A program made the position numbers and the translations under genes. Positions 8,966-18,045 of a DNA stretch of 64,000 nucleotides are shown here, piece after piece (the first letter of the stretch is position 1; each line of letters starts with the position of its first letter). Location of the stretch: positions 1 to 64,000 of the forward strand of contig NZ_BFAZ01000001.1 in NCBI RefSeq assembly GCF_003114815.1. Reading direction: 5' to 3'. Origin of the DNA: Leptospira ellinghausenii. GTDB lineage: Bacteria; Spirochaetota; Leptospiria; Leptospirales; Leptospiraceae. The notes under the pieces were generated by a model, which did no database searches, had not been told where the DNA came from, and saw only the letters and a list, made by a program, of their open reading frames with translations.

Positions 8966-9010
8966 AGAGAAAGGATGGTTGCTGATTAAGAAGACTAAAC
9001 TACTTTTCAC

Positions 9011-10249
9011 TCAGCTGGTGAGACAAACAACTTCATATACGGAAATGGGTTTTGATTTTCCTTTCACAATGACTTTATCAATCTCTCTGATTACAAATCC
9101 ATCCGATTCATTATACTTTCCTTCGATTTGCCTGAAGGTAACTTCAGAAATCAATATTGGACATTGGTAGTGTTTGGTTAATCCTTCAATCCTTGAGGCT
9201 AGGTTTACATTGTCACCAATGGCAGTATAATCTAACCTACGATCAGAACCAATATTTCCAACAATGGCTTCTCCCGTGTGGATTCCGATTCCCACCTGGA
9301 TTTGATCTTCTAGGTATTTCCTTTTTTGATTGAATCGATGTATCTCGTGGATCATTTCGACAGCAGATTTGACAGCACGGAGTGCATCATCATCTCGTTT
9401 AAAAGGTGCACCAAAGATCGTCATGATAGCATCTCCAATGAATTTATCGATGGTTCCATTAAATCTAAAGATAATGTCTGTCATACGAGAGAGATAGTCA
9501 TTTAAAAATAGAACCACCTCTTCGGCTGACCTTTGTTCGGAATATTTTGTAAAGGATCGTATGTCCGAAAAGAGAATTGTAACCTCTTTCATTTCTCCGC
9601 CAGGTTCTAGCTGAGCATTGTTTTTATAAAACTCGCTGACTAATTGAGAGGGAAGGTATCTTTCCATCATTTGTTTTGCATTTGCTTCTTTGACCATTTC
9701 AAAATTTGAAACTGTTGTCACATAACCAATCGCAAGTATCATTCCTAATCCAAATAACATAGGGATTAAATCGATAGGGTATCCTCCTCCTAATCCAATG
9801 GATATCACAAAAAGGAAAATAAATGATAAAAATGCTCCGTAGATGGTTCCAATTTTGGAATGCCTAAGTAAGTTAAATTGGTAAATGAAAATGGCACCAA
9901 TCATTGCGATAAAATAAATAACACCATCACCTCTTTGGACCGTAGGATCAAAAAATATCATTAAACCAATAATTGTATAATCCAAGGTGATAGTAAAAAA
10001 TTTGAGATAAGGTTGAAAGGAAAAATGAGTTACAAAAAAAAGGACAAAACCTGCAAAGACTAAGAAAGTTGTGTCTAACAATAGTGTGATGTTAGTGGGA
10101 GGGACAATTGTATAATTGATCACATGGAAGTAGGACAAATAATCCATAAGCGATGCGAAGGAAAAAATGGCAAAACGAACAACAGCTACCTTTTTTTCAT
10201 TTTTGATCTCTCTTGAGATTAAAATTTCATCGACTATCGATTTTTTCAT
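9011..10249 (-). CDS. Membrane class III adenylate cyclase
   Basis: A 412-residue protein that makes cyclic AMP from ATP. Residues about 25-190 carry roughly six transmembrane helices (SFASLMDYLSYFHVINY, LLDTTFLVFAGFVLFFV and others). The catalytic domain spans about 215-410. Both metal-binding Asp positions are visible (LFSDIRSF and IGDAIMTIFG). The Lys of DKFIGD and the Asp of LDYTAIGDNVN are the residues that specify adenine, and Asn/Arg of GDNVNLASRIE stabilise the transition state. ATG 10249 has GGAG seven bases upstream. It is transcribed in the same direction as the kinase pair upstream (gap 186 bases). Class III cyclases with 6TM inputs are common in Leptospira. Confidence 0.93.
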   Translation of the reverse strand: MKKSIVDEILISREIKNEKKVAVVRFAIFSFASLMDYLSYFHVINYTIVPPTNITLLLDTTFLVFAGFVLFFVTHFSFQPYLKFFTITLDYTIIGLMIFFDPTVQRGDGVIYFIAMIGAIFIYQFNLLRHSKIGTIYGAFLSFIFLFVISIGLGGGYPIDLIPMLFGLGMILAIGYVTTVSNFEMVKEANAKQMMERYLPSQLVSEFYKNNAQLEPGGEMKEVTILFSDIRSFTKYSEQRSAEEVVLFLNDYLSRMTDIIFRFNGTIDKFIGDAIMTIFGAPFKRDDDALRAVKSAVEMIHEIHRFNQKRKYLEDQIQVGIGIHTGEAIVGNIGSDRRLDYTAIGDNVNLASRIEGLTKHYQCPILISEVTFRQIEGKYNESDGFVIREIDKVIVKGKSKPISVYEVVCLTS

Positions 10250-10435
10250 TCCTTATCTCCAACTTGAAAGAATCCAATCATTCCTATTTAATGACAAAAA
10301 GTGTAAATTTTATTCAAAGATAGTCCAGATCATTGGAACTAAAATGATCAGCTTCAACCATGATTTGGCTTTCTTTTTTTCTAATCAATGAGGAATCAAT
10401 GGATTGTTTAGGGAGAGAGTTAGGTTTAGAATTTT

Positions 10436-11689
10436 TTAGATCCCATTCTCTATAACAAGTGGAATCGAAATTCGGCAAATTACCTTTGTTTTCGGTTGGG
10501 ATTTTGCATATAAATGATCGATAATATTTTTAATTTCAATTTTGCCATCAAATCTTTTGATGATTGATTCCACTTTTGTTAATCCTAAACCGAAATCGAG
10601 AGTTTTGTAGTCATCATAAACAAATTTTGTGAGACGAAAAAAAGGTTCAAATATCATATTTTCAAATTCTAGCGGAATTCCCTCTGTCCTATCTGAGTTT
10701 TTGATGGGCGAGTTATAAACAGATATCACGAGCGATTTTGCTTCTATATACATAACAATGTGGATGCTACTTTCCGGGATCGAAAATTTACAAGCATTGG
10801 TTAGAATTTCCTTCAATGCCATGATGAAATATTTTTTATGAATATTGATTTTGTTTTGATCAAATGATGATTTTTTTTCACTTAAGTATAAATAATTTTT
10901 TTGAATATCCAAGAGGTTACTCATTTCATTTGTTACATTCTTTATTTCATGATATAAATTTATTAAAGAGATCGTCTCTAGTTCAATTTTTCCGTTTAAG
11001 ATTTCATCTATTTCGGAAAAAGTATATAAAGCTTTTTCGGCCATCTCTGCATTTGTTTTGATGAGACCCATAATCTCTGTATCAATTTTATAAAAATCTC
11101 CTTCAATTTCTGCGGAATCTGAAACAATTTTTAATAAGGATACTAGGGCTCCAAATCCAGTACCTTGGTTAAAACTAGTTTTTAAACTCTCAAATAAATT
11201 TTGGTTCAAATTTTTAAATTTTCCAGATCCTCCTATTTTTTCTTTCCATTTGATCCAATCCAAATGACTTTCTAGGCGCATTTCACGTTCTCGTTTGGCA
11301 ACCTTTTCTAATTTTCTTATGTTGTGAATTTCAAAAGCACGTTGAAGTTTTAGAGAAAGTTCTTCAGCTTCAATCGGTTTTACAATATAATCGTAAATTC
11401 CTCTTCTCATGATATCAATGATGATAGATGTTTCGGAATTGTTTGTTAGGACTATGATAATGGGTTCGACCTCTTCTTCTTTTAGAAAATCGATGAGTTC
11501 TATTCCGTTTACGTCTGGCATATCATAATCTGTAATGACGATCGGAAATTGGTTTTCTAAGAACAACTCCTTTGCCTTTCGACCATCTTCCGCCAGCGTG
11601 ACCTGATAGCCGAGTGAGGCTAAAGACTCTTGGAGTAAAGTGGCAGAAATTAAATCATCTTCAGCGAGAAGAATTCGTTTTTCATTCAT
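10436..11689 (-). CDS. Receiver-HATPase protein without an obvious H-box
   Basis: Residues 1-120 are a CheY-like receiver with acidic pocket (AEDD), phospho-acceptor Asp54 (ITDYDMPD) and conserved Lys (VKPIEAEE). Residues about 280-410 are a kinase-type ATP-binding domain: N-box EILTNACKFS, FEPFFRLTKF, and a G2 box-like DFGLGLTKVESII. The intervening region, where a His phospho-acceptor should be, reads LFESLKTSFNQGTGFGALVS and has no HExxx. A later HEIKN lies too close to the N-box to be it. It starts 12 bases downstream of the PAS kinase stop, so it probably receives phosphate from that kinase; the ATPase half may act on a partner or have lost autophosphorylation. Confidence 0.85.
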   Translation of the reverse strand: MNEKRILLAEDDLISATLLQESLASLGYQVTLAEDGRKAKELFLENQFPIVITDYDMPDVNGIELIDFLKEEEVEPIIIVLTNNSETSIIIDIMRRGIYDYIVKPIEAEELSLKLQRAFEIHNIRKLEKVAKREREMRLESHLDWIKWKEKIGGSGKFKNLNQNLFESLKTSFNQGTGFGALVSLLKIVSDSAEIEGDFYKIDTEIMGLIKTNAEMAEKALYTFSEIDEILNGKIELETISLINLYHEIKNVTNEMSNLLDIQKNYLYLSEKKSSFDQNKINIHKKYFIMALKEILTNACKFSIPESSIHIVMYIEAKSLVISVYNSPIKNSDRTEGIPLEFENMIFEPFFRLTKFVYDDYKTLDFGLGLTKVESIIKRFDGKIEIKNIIDHLYAKSQPKTKVICRISIPLVIENGI

Positions 11690-11701
11690 ATCAATTATAT
11701 C

Positions 11702-13849
11702 CTAAATTTTAATTTCAATTTTATACTTGGTTCCATTAGAATTCTCTATATGAACAATACCTTTTAGTTGTTTCACTAACATGTTAATTAGGTTTAAACC
11801 AAAGCTATTTGTAGATTGAAGTAAAATTGTTGGGTTGATTGGAATTCCATCATCTTCATAATTGATCATCAAAATTTGATTTTGAATTTTTGCATGAAAG
11901 GTAATTTTTCCTGATTGGCCTTCATTGAAGGAATATTTCATAGAGTTTGTAACGAGTTCGTTAATGATGATACCGATGGAAGACAAAATTTTTGTGTTAA
12001 TCGCAACAGGTTCTACATGTATATCAGTTGTAATCTTCTCGTGATTCGGAAATATATTTAATATTTCGGAAATCAAAGTTGGAAAGTAATCTTTAATGGA
12101 AATTGTGTCTGTATTTTCCGATCGGTACAATTTGTCATATAACAACATCATACTTCTAACTCGATTTGAGGCATCGAGCAAAATGGTTTTATGCAATATA
12201 TCTTTTTGTGAGTTTGCTTCCATTTTTAACAGACTATAAATCGTATTCATATTATTTTTGATACGATGGTGCACTTCAACTAAGATCAGTGCCTTTTCAT
12301 TTAGAAGAGATTTGATTTTTTCATCCGCTTCTTTGATTTCTGTTATATCAGTTCTGATAGATAGGTATTTTTCAATTACACCACGAGCATTTTTGATAGG
12401 TGCAATGGTTGTAGCAACCCAGTAAAAAGTTCCATCCTTTGCTCTATTTCTGATTTCACCATGCCATGTATTTCCTGATTTAATGGTCTTGTATAGATTT
12501 TTAAAAAACTCAGCAGGATGGTATCCCGAATTGATGATACGATGGTTTTCACCGATTAATTCATCTCTTGTATACTTACTAATTTCGCAAAATTTTTTGT
12601 TAACATAAATAATATCAGCGTTTAGATCGGTGATTGCAACAATTGCATGTTGGTCAATCGCATATTGCCTTTGTCCCAACTCAAAATAAGTTTCTTCAAG
12701 TTTTAAATCCAAAGTACGTTTGAATGTGATGTCATTGGCAGTGCCGTGAGAGCCGATAAACTGTCCAGATTCGTTATACAAAGGAGTTGGGTAAAAAATT
12801 AAATATTTTGCTTCTCCAGTTTTAGAAATAAATAAAGTTTCATATCCAATCTTGATAGAATCATCATCACCTAAGCTAAATTTTTCGAAAGCTTTTTTGT
12901 CTCTTGTTGCAATCACGGATGGTTGAAAATCTAAAAATGAACGATCGAGAATTTCTTCCTTTGGGTATCCCAGTAATTTTTCCCATGCTGGATTTATATA
13001 CCTAAAATGTCCGTTCTCATCCAGACTCCAAACAAGGCTTGCTGTATTTTCGACTAAATTTGAATATTTTGTTTCACTTTCCTTAAGATGAATTTCCATT
13101 TCCTTTTGTTTGGTAATGTCTTGGCAGGTTCCGATAGAAATCTCTGGATTCCCTTGAGGATCAAATATGGAATAACAGGTTTCCCTTACCCACTTGATAC
13201 GACCATCTGACAGAATTAGTCTGTGTTCAATTTCATATTTTTTTTTATCTATTAGAGATTGTGAGTAAGCTTGGTTTACTTTTTCGCGGTCATCTGGATG
13301 GATTACAGATAAAAATGTTTCATAACTTGGTTGGAATAAGTTTGGATCCAATTCAAATATTTCATATATTTTTTTTGACCATTTTAATGTACCAGTGACT
13401 AAATTTAATTCCCATCTACCTACTTGGGCAACATTGGATATGTCTTCAAATTCCTTTTTGTAGGTGATATCCGTTTCTTTTTCGTCTGTCGACTCAACTA
13501 CAATTAACTGGATCCAATCACCATCTAACGATAGATTTCCATAAAGTGAAACTTGTTTTGTGAGATTTTGGCGAACGATAATTTCCGCCAGGCAAGAGTT
13601 TTTGTTTTTTCCTGAACATATTGTGCTAATGAATGTATGGAAACTCTCTTTTGATTTTTCGGATAAAAGTGTTGTGAATGATTTTTGATGAAGATCAGAT
13701 TGTGTAATGGAAAATAATTCCGTAGCTTCGGAATTTATAAAATTGATCCTACCTTGTTTTGAAATTTGTAAAAATGCAACAGGTAAGGAATCGTAATGTT
13801 CGTTTGACTTACCATCTTCTTTATTATCTTCAAAAATAACTTGGTTCAT
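11702..13849 (-). CDS. Multi-PAS sensor histidine kinase, HisKA_2 type
   Basis: A 715-residue cytoplasmic kinase with no membrane segment. About four PAS/PAC modules occupy residues 15-500 (for example FINSEATELFSITQSD, WELNLVTGTLKWSKKIYEIF with PAC motif IKWVRETCYSIFD, FRYINPAWEKLLGYPKEEIL and ADIIYVNKKFCEISKYTRDE). The C-terminal part has the HisKA_2 phospho-acceptor motif LVEVHHRIKNNMNTIYSLL (about residue 525) and an HATPase domain with N-box IINELVTNSMKYSF. It is the first gene of a two-gene unit with the receiver-HATPase protein. The PAS domains suggest sensing of redox, light or a small ligand inside the cell; no cofactor Cys of a LOV domain is seen. Confidence 0.9.
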   Translation of the reverse strand: MNQVIFEDNKEDGKSNEHYDSLPVAFLQISKQGRINFINSEATELFSITQSDLHQKSFTTLLSEKSKESFHTFISTICSGKNKNSCLAEIIVRQNLTKQVSLYGNLSLDGDWIQLIVVESTDEKETDITYKKEFEDISNVAQVGRWELNLVTGTLKWSKKIYEIFELDPNLFQPSYETFLSVIHPDDREKVNQAYSQSLIDKKKYEIEHRLILSDGRIKWVRETCYSIFDPQGNPEISIGTCQDITKQKEMEIHLKESETKYSNLVENTASLVWSLDENGHFRYINPAWEKLLGYPKEEILDRSFLDFQPSVIATRDKKAFEKFSLGDDDSIKIGYETLFISKTGEAKYLIFYPTPLYNESGQFIGSHGTANDITFKRTLDLKLEETYFELGQRQYAIDQHAIVAITDLNADIIYVNKKFCEISKYTRDELIGENHRIINSGYHPAEFFKNLYKTIKSGNTWHGEIRNRAKDGTFYWVATTIAPIKNARGVIEKYLSIRTDITEIKEADEKIKSLLNEKALILVEVHHRIKNNMNTIYSLLKMEANSQKDILHKTILLDASNRVRSMMLLYDKLYRSENTDTISIKDYFPTLISEILNIFPNHEKITTDIHVEPVAINTKILSSIGIIINELVTNSMKYSFNEGQSGKITFHAKIQNQILMINYEDDGIPINPTILLQSTNSFGLNLINMLVKQLKGIVHIENSNGTKYKIEIKI

Positions 13850-14200
13850 GTTTTGGAAATATATTTACACTTTAATAAGTTGTGAATTTCAACCAATTGA
13901 TATTCGTTATGGAAAAATATTCTAGCATATTTTTGTTTTGGTTGTTCTAAAGATTTTAAAATTTTATAAATTAATTTATTGTTAAAGCGGGAAAAATGAT
14001 GAAGGAAACATTATATATGAGTATTAAAAATTATGAAAATAGATATTAATATAATGAAAAATTGAGCATTATTTGCGAATGATATTTAAGATGGTTTAAT
14101 TTTAGTCTCATTCTAATTGAGGTGGATTCGGTCGCATCGACATTTGTCGATCGAATCATAGAACGGTCTTGTCTTATTTTGTTAGGTGAATGAAAGTTAG
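13850..14200. other. AT-rich non-coding stretch
   Basis: About 350 bases between the divergent PAS kinase gene and the decayed sigma factor. It is very AT-rich with runs such as AATTATGAAAATAGATATTA and holds no ORF or RNA structure that I can support. The kinase promoter presumably lies at the left end. Confidence 0.4.
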
Positions 14201-14289
14201 AATCATTCAATGCCAAGATGCGATCCCAAACGATGGCTATACTGTATTGGTGTTTCGGTGTTGTATGAGATTGGCGTCTTGCATTTGAT

Positions 14290-15102
14290 CAATATCGGTG
14301 AGATCGATTTGATTTTATTTTTCTAAATAAGTCATCTCTTCTGATTAATGGAATCACAAATCGGTTTGGCACTTCGAATTTTTACGGATTTACCATTGAT
14401 GAAATTGCCAAAACATTTTTAACCAATAGAGAAACCTTATCAAAACGGCTTTACCGAGCTAAAGAAATCCTAAGGGAAAATAGTATGAGTATAGAATATC
14501 CTAATTCAGATGAATTTCAAAATCGACTTCAATCAGTTTTGAGAACATTATATCTCATTTTTAATAAAGGATATTCGATGGAAGGATTGGAGAAAGAGAT
14601 TCGAAAGTCATTTTGTTTGGAGTCAATCCATCTCTGTAGCCTTCTTTTAGAAACTGAAATTTCCATTCATTCAGATGTTTATGGTCTGCTCTCTCTATTT
14701 TGTTTTTAATACTCACGTTTTGATTTTAGGTTTAGTTCTGAAGGATAAATGATACGTTATGAGGATCAAAATTGAAATTTTTGGAATTTGGAATTCATTC
14801 AAAATGGGAAATAGCAGAGTATCTGTGAATTGTATTCGGCACTTCTTTTGCTGGAATCCTCTTCTTTGATACATCTCAATCGAATTTACGCAATCTACAA
14901 AGCCTATGGAAACGAAGAAGCGTTAAGAGAATTGGGAATGTTGGATTTTCCAAAGAGTTGTTATTATTTTTCTTTGTTAGGTGAATTGTATTCAAAATTG
15001 GATCCTATGAAATCAAAAGAATATTATACACAAGCTATATCTTACGTAACCTCTCCCCATGAAATCAATTCCATTCAGAATCGAATGAAAAAACTATTGT
15101 AA
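14290..15102 (+). pseudogene. Decayed ECF sigma factor of the ECF42 (DUF6596) type
   Basis: Pieces of one protein are spread over several frames. ESQIGLALRIF (14348-14382) runs, after loss of one T in the run at 14379-14383, into GFTIDEIAKTFLTNRETLS and KRLYRAKEILREN, a sigma region 4 helix-turn-helix. In the same frame follow LRTLYLIFNKGYS and LLLETEISIHSDVYGLLSL, matching the LAAVLYLIFNEGY and GLLALM segments typical of ECF42 sigma factors. After stops around 14707-14830 the C-terminal repeat region resumes: SSSLIHLNRIYAIYKAYGN, EALRELGMLDF, and a final TPR-like tail ending MKKLL at TAA 15100-15102. The N-terminal region 2 is barely recognisable near 14210 (AIPNDGYTVL). ECF42 members normally activate stress or surface genes with a TPR-like C-terminus. 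Clearly non-functional. Confidence 0.75.
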
Positions 15103-15262
15103 TGATTTCTGAATCACAAATTTCCTTTAAGCCGCAGGTTTTTCTGGAATTATTTCGTCGAATCTAAAGGTTAGATTTGGATAAGAGCCAATCCTGACTT
15201 TTGCTGGAATTGAAATTTGAATCTTAAATCAATTTTATTGGGAGTACGTTTCGAAGGAATGA

Positions 15263-16993
15263 TTGATTAATTGTATGACTACAATGAGGCAAAAACAAAT
15301 TCGATTTATTGGATATCTAAGTGGTATTTTTATCACTTTAGCAATTATCAATTCATTTGCTATGCTATTGTTTTTTGGGAATACATTTTTTTCCTTTTTT
15401 GGCTTCTTTGTTGCTCTCTTGTTTTATATTACCTATACATTGAACAAAAAAGGATTCCATTTCCTTTCCAAAAATTTAATTTTATTACTATTTAATTTTG
15501 CGATCATAAATATATCGAGTACGCAGGGGAAAGGTTCTGGTTCGATTCTATTGTATTTTCCGCTTTTGAGTTTATATTTTCTGGTATTTGAAACGATCCA
15601 GTGGAGATGGATTGTTTATTGGACTTTGGTCTCGTTACTTTCTTATTTTTATCTGGAAACATCTGAATATTCCATACTTAAGTTTGGTGATATGGCTAAG
15701 ATTGATCTGAATACACTTTTTCAATTTAATCTTTTTTTGAGTTTTCTTGGTGAATTTTTAATCATGCTCATGTTTATACGTGTGAATCATGAATTAGAAA
15801 ACTCTTATGTTGTAAAAGCAGAAGAATTGAACGATTCATTAAAGGAATTAAGTGTTGCTAAGGAAAAAGCAGAGAAGGCTGCGCAATCTAGGTCTATGTT
15901 TTTATCTTCCATGAGTCACGAGATTCGAACTCCAATTAATTCAATCATAGGATTTACAAATATTCTTTTGGATGATGATCCAAAAGAAGAACATAAGGAT
16001 TTTTTGTCCATGATTCAGTTTTCTTCTAGAAATCTATTGGTTATCATCAATGATATTTTGGATTTTAATAAGATGGAGGCGGGTAAGGTTGAACTTGAAT
16101 TCATTCCCTTTGATTTTCAATCTTTAATCCATAAAATCTTTCATTCTATGAAGGTTAAAGCGGATGAAAAAAATCTTAGCTTCAAACTGGAAATAGATGA
16201 AGGAATCAGTGAATTTTTAATTGGTGATCCGAATCGCTTAACGCAAATTTTAATCAATTTGATTTCGAACGCTATAAAATTTACATTAGATGGGGAAATA
16301 GGTTTAGTCGTCAAACTTGAAGATACTTTAAATGATACAGAAATAATAAGATTTATTGTAAGAGATACAGGCATTGGTATACCAGAAAAGAATCAAAAAA
16401 TCATATTCGATCATTTTTCCCAAGCTGATTCTTCCACTTCAAGAAAATTTGGTGGTACAGGTTTAGGATTATCAATTGTGAAAAAGCTCGTTGAACTCTA
16501 TGGTTCTAACATTACATTGGAGTCGAAAGAAGGTGAAGGAAGTGAATTTTCATTTCTTTTGGAATTTGCAAAATCAGAATTGATTCCAGAAGAGAAACGT
16601 TTTGTGATTCAAAAAAAATCTTCAAATCAAAGAAAGAATAAAACTATCCTTGTTGTAGACGATAATGAACTCAATTTAAAAGTAGCGTTTCAATTTATCA
16701 GAAAATGTGGATTTGAATGCCTATTGGCGAGTAATGGTAAAGAAGCTTTACAGATTGTTAGTAAAGAGAAAATCTCTTTGGTTTTAATGGATCTGCAAAT
16801 GCCTGATTGGGATGGATTTGTTACTACTGAAAAAATTCGTGCTAGTGGAATCTTCACTCCTATCATAGCTCTAACTGCTGATGTTTCGATTGATGTTAGC
16901 AATCATGTGAAACGTTCAGGTTTTTTAGATATAATTCATAAGCCATTTCTACCAGAGGATCTAGTCAACAAAATTGAACTTTATGCAGAGTGA
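15263..16993 (+). CDS. Membrane hybrid histidine kinase with receiver
   Basis: A 576-residue sensor. Residues about 10-185 form five or six transmembrane helices with hardly any periplasmic loop. A short coiled coil (LKELSVAKEKAEKAAQ) leads to HisKA with H-box FLSSMSHEIRTPINS near 215. The ATPase domain shows N-box QILINLISNAIKF, G1 VRDTGIGIPE and G2 SRKFGGTGLGLSI. A C-terminal receiver has VVDDNELNLKVA, acceptor Asp in VLMDLQMPDWDG and Lys in HKPFLPED. The start is taken as TTG 15263, five bases after GAAGGA; ATG 15275 is a possible alternative. It has no downstream partner and ends at a bidirectional terminator. Confidence 0.92.
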   Translation: MINCMTTMRQKQIRFIGYLSGIFITLAIINSFAMLLFFGNTFFSFFGFFVALLFYITYTLNKKGFHFLSKNLILLLFNFAIINISSTQGKGSGSILLYFPLLSLYFLVFETIQWRWIVYWTLVSLLSYFYLETSEYSILKFGDMAKIDLNTLFQFNLFLSFLGEFLIMLMFIRVNHELENSYVVKAEELNDSLKELSVAKEKAEKAAQSRSMFLSSMSHEIRTPINSIIGFTNILLDDDPKEEHKDFLSMIQFSSRNLLVIINDILDFNKMEAGKVELEFIPFDFQSLIHKIFHSMKVKADEKNLSFKLEIDEGISEFLIGDPNRLTQILINLISNAIKFTLDGEIGLVVKLEDTLNDTEIIRFIVRDTGIGIPEKNQKIIFDHFSQADSSTSRKFGGTGLGLSIVKKLVELYGSNITLESKEGEGSEFSFLLEFAKSELIPEEKRFVIQKKSSNQRKNKTILVVDDNELNLKVAFQFIRKCGFECLLASNGKEALQIVSKEKISLVLMDLQMPDWDGFVTTEKIRASGIFTPIIALTADVSIDVSNHVKRSGFLDIIHKPFLPEDLVNKIELYAE

Positions 16994-16999
16994 GCCATT

Positions 17000-17024
17000 A
17001 GAGGATTGGATACCCCAATCCTCT
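17000..17024. terminator. Bidirectional terminator between convergent genes
   Basis: AGAGGATTGG (17000-17009) pairs perfectly with CCAATCCTCT (17015-17024), followed by TTT on the plus strand. It separates the hybrid kinase gene from the converging lipoprotein gene. Confidence 0.8.
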
Positions 17025-17033
17025 TTTAGTTGA

Positions 17034-17459
17034 TTAGTCTCCAGAATATTTTTGTGCTTCTTCACATTCTGGTATGGAAACCTTTCCTTTTGCACCTTTG
17101 AATGTATCGCATGTTAGTTTATCAAATGCTAATATGCACTTTTCGAAGGCTTGCACTTGTTCTTCCGTCACTTCTTTCTTTTCTTCTATTCTTTTTTTCT
17201 CAGCTTCTTTCATTTTTTGGTCAAAGAATGTGATACAGTTTTCTTCCGACTGCATAAAAGGTGGGATCATATTCCGATAAGCAGGTGGGATTTTTGCAAA
17301 TTCATCCTTCGTACATTCAATTGTTTTTGAACACATTGTCTTTTGGAATTTTGGAACTAATTCTTTTAGTTTTGCTTCTGGTGATTGTGAAAGTTTGTTA
17401 CAAGCCAGTAGTGACAAAAGAGTGAGAACAGTAAGATTTGTTTTTGAGAAAAATTTCAT
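17034..17459 (-). CDS. Cys-rich Leptospira-type lipoprotein, 141 aa
   Basis: Start at 17459 (MKFFSKTNLTVLTLLSLLAC) gives a lipoprotein signal with Cys20. The mature part carries a repeated single-Cys spacing (TMCSKTIECTKDE, EENCITFF, EKCILAFDKLTCDTF, PECEEAQKY), a pattern I recall for a Leptospira family of small Cys-rich lipoproteins (TIGR04454-like; recalled, not searched). The even number of cysteines suggests disulfides in the periplasm or at the surface. A charged helical stretch (KEAEKKRIEEKKEVTEEQ) lies in the middle. Function unknown. Confidence 0.82.
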   Translation of the reverse strand: MKFFSKTNLTVLTLLSLLACNKLSQSPEAKLKELVPKFQKTMCSKTIECTKDEFAKIPPAYRNMIPPFMQSEENCITFFDQKMKEAEKKRIEEKKEVTEEQVQAFEKCILAFDKLTCDTFKGAKGKVSIPECEEAQKYSGD

Positions 17460-17556
17460 AGAGACTTCCAATTGATAAAATTTGACCAAATTTATCATTT
17501 TCCAAATGTTTCGAAAAGGAAAATTTATAAATTTGGTTTTCTCAAATGAAATATAG

Positions 17557-17985
17557 TTACTTGTTTTTTTGTTTGTCGATCAGATATCGTAAAGCACCAG
17601 TTGACCATAATGCCCAAAGAATGAGGACAGGTTGGAAAAATAGACGGATGAGTCTTTTCTCATCGGTATCGAGGCCGAAGGCACTGATTCCGTTTGTATA
17701 TTGAGAAATATTTCCTGGGAAAATTAAAACGAAAAAGATTGCAAGTAGGATCCCCACTTTAATTCTTTCCTTCGCCCAAAAAAGTAAGGACAGTCCAAAT
17801 GTGATTTCGACCACTCCTGAAGACAATACAACAAAATCCATAAACATCGGATCTTGGGGTAACCAACGTGGAACTTGGGCTAAAAATTCTTGCCGTTGGA
17901 AAGTAAGGTGACCTACACCTGCTACTGTCATAAAAAGTCCGAGTACAGTCCGTAAGATATTTTGTAATAGATTTGTTTGCATCAT
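17557..17985 (-). CDS. DoxX-like membrane protein
   Basis: A 142-residue protein with four predicted transmembrane helices: about 8-26, 48-68, 74-93 and 115-135. Features typical of the DoxX/DoxD family include GVGHLTF after helix 1 and the P-[RK]-W-L-P loop (VPRWLPQD). Members are small inner-membrane proteins tied to oxidoreductase or thiosulfate-oxidising systems, but most have no known role. GAGGAAA lies just upstream of the ATG. It lies 61 bases upstream of nothing on its strand; the SpoIIE-hybrid gene upstream is transcribed separately. Confidence 0.8.
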   Translation of the reverse strand: MMQTNLLQNILRTVLGLFMTVAGVGHLTFQRQEFLAQVPRWLPQDPMFMDFVVLSSGVVEITFGLSLLFWAKERIKVGILLAIFFVLIFPGNISQYTNGISAFGLDTDEKRLIRLFFQPVLILWALWSTGALRYLIDKQKNK

Positions 17986-18045
17986 TTTCCTCGGTATTTT
18001 AGACCTAAATTCGATGTTAAATGAATCTGATTTTATTAAAAATAC

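Noticed and set aside
10436..11689. HEIKN near residue 255 as the kinase H-box
   Set aside because: It lies only about 48 residues before the N-box, where ordinary kinases have the linker; normal spacing is roughly twice that.
14366..14382. 16-base identity TGGCACTTCGAATTTT shared with 28852-28867
   Set aside because: Single shared word with no extension on either side; probably chance.
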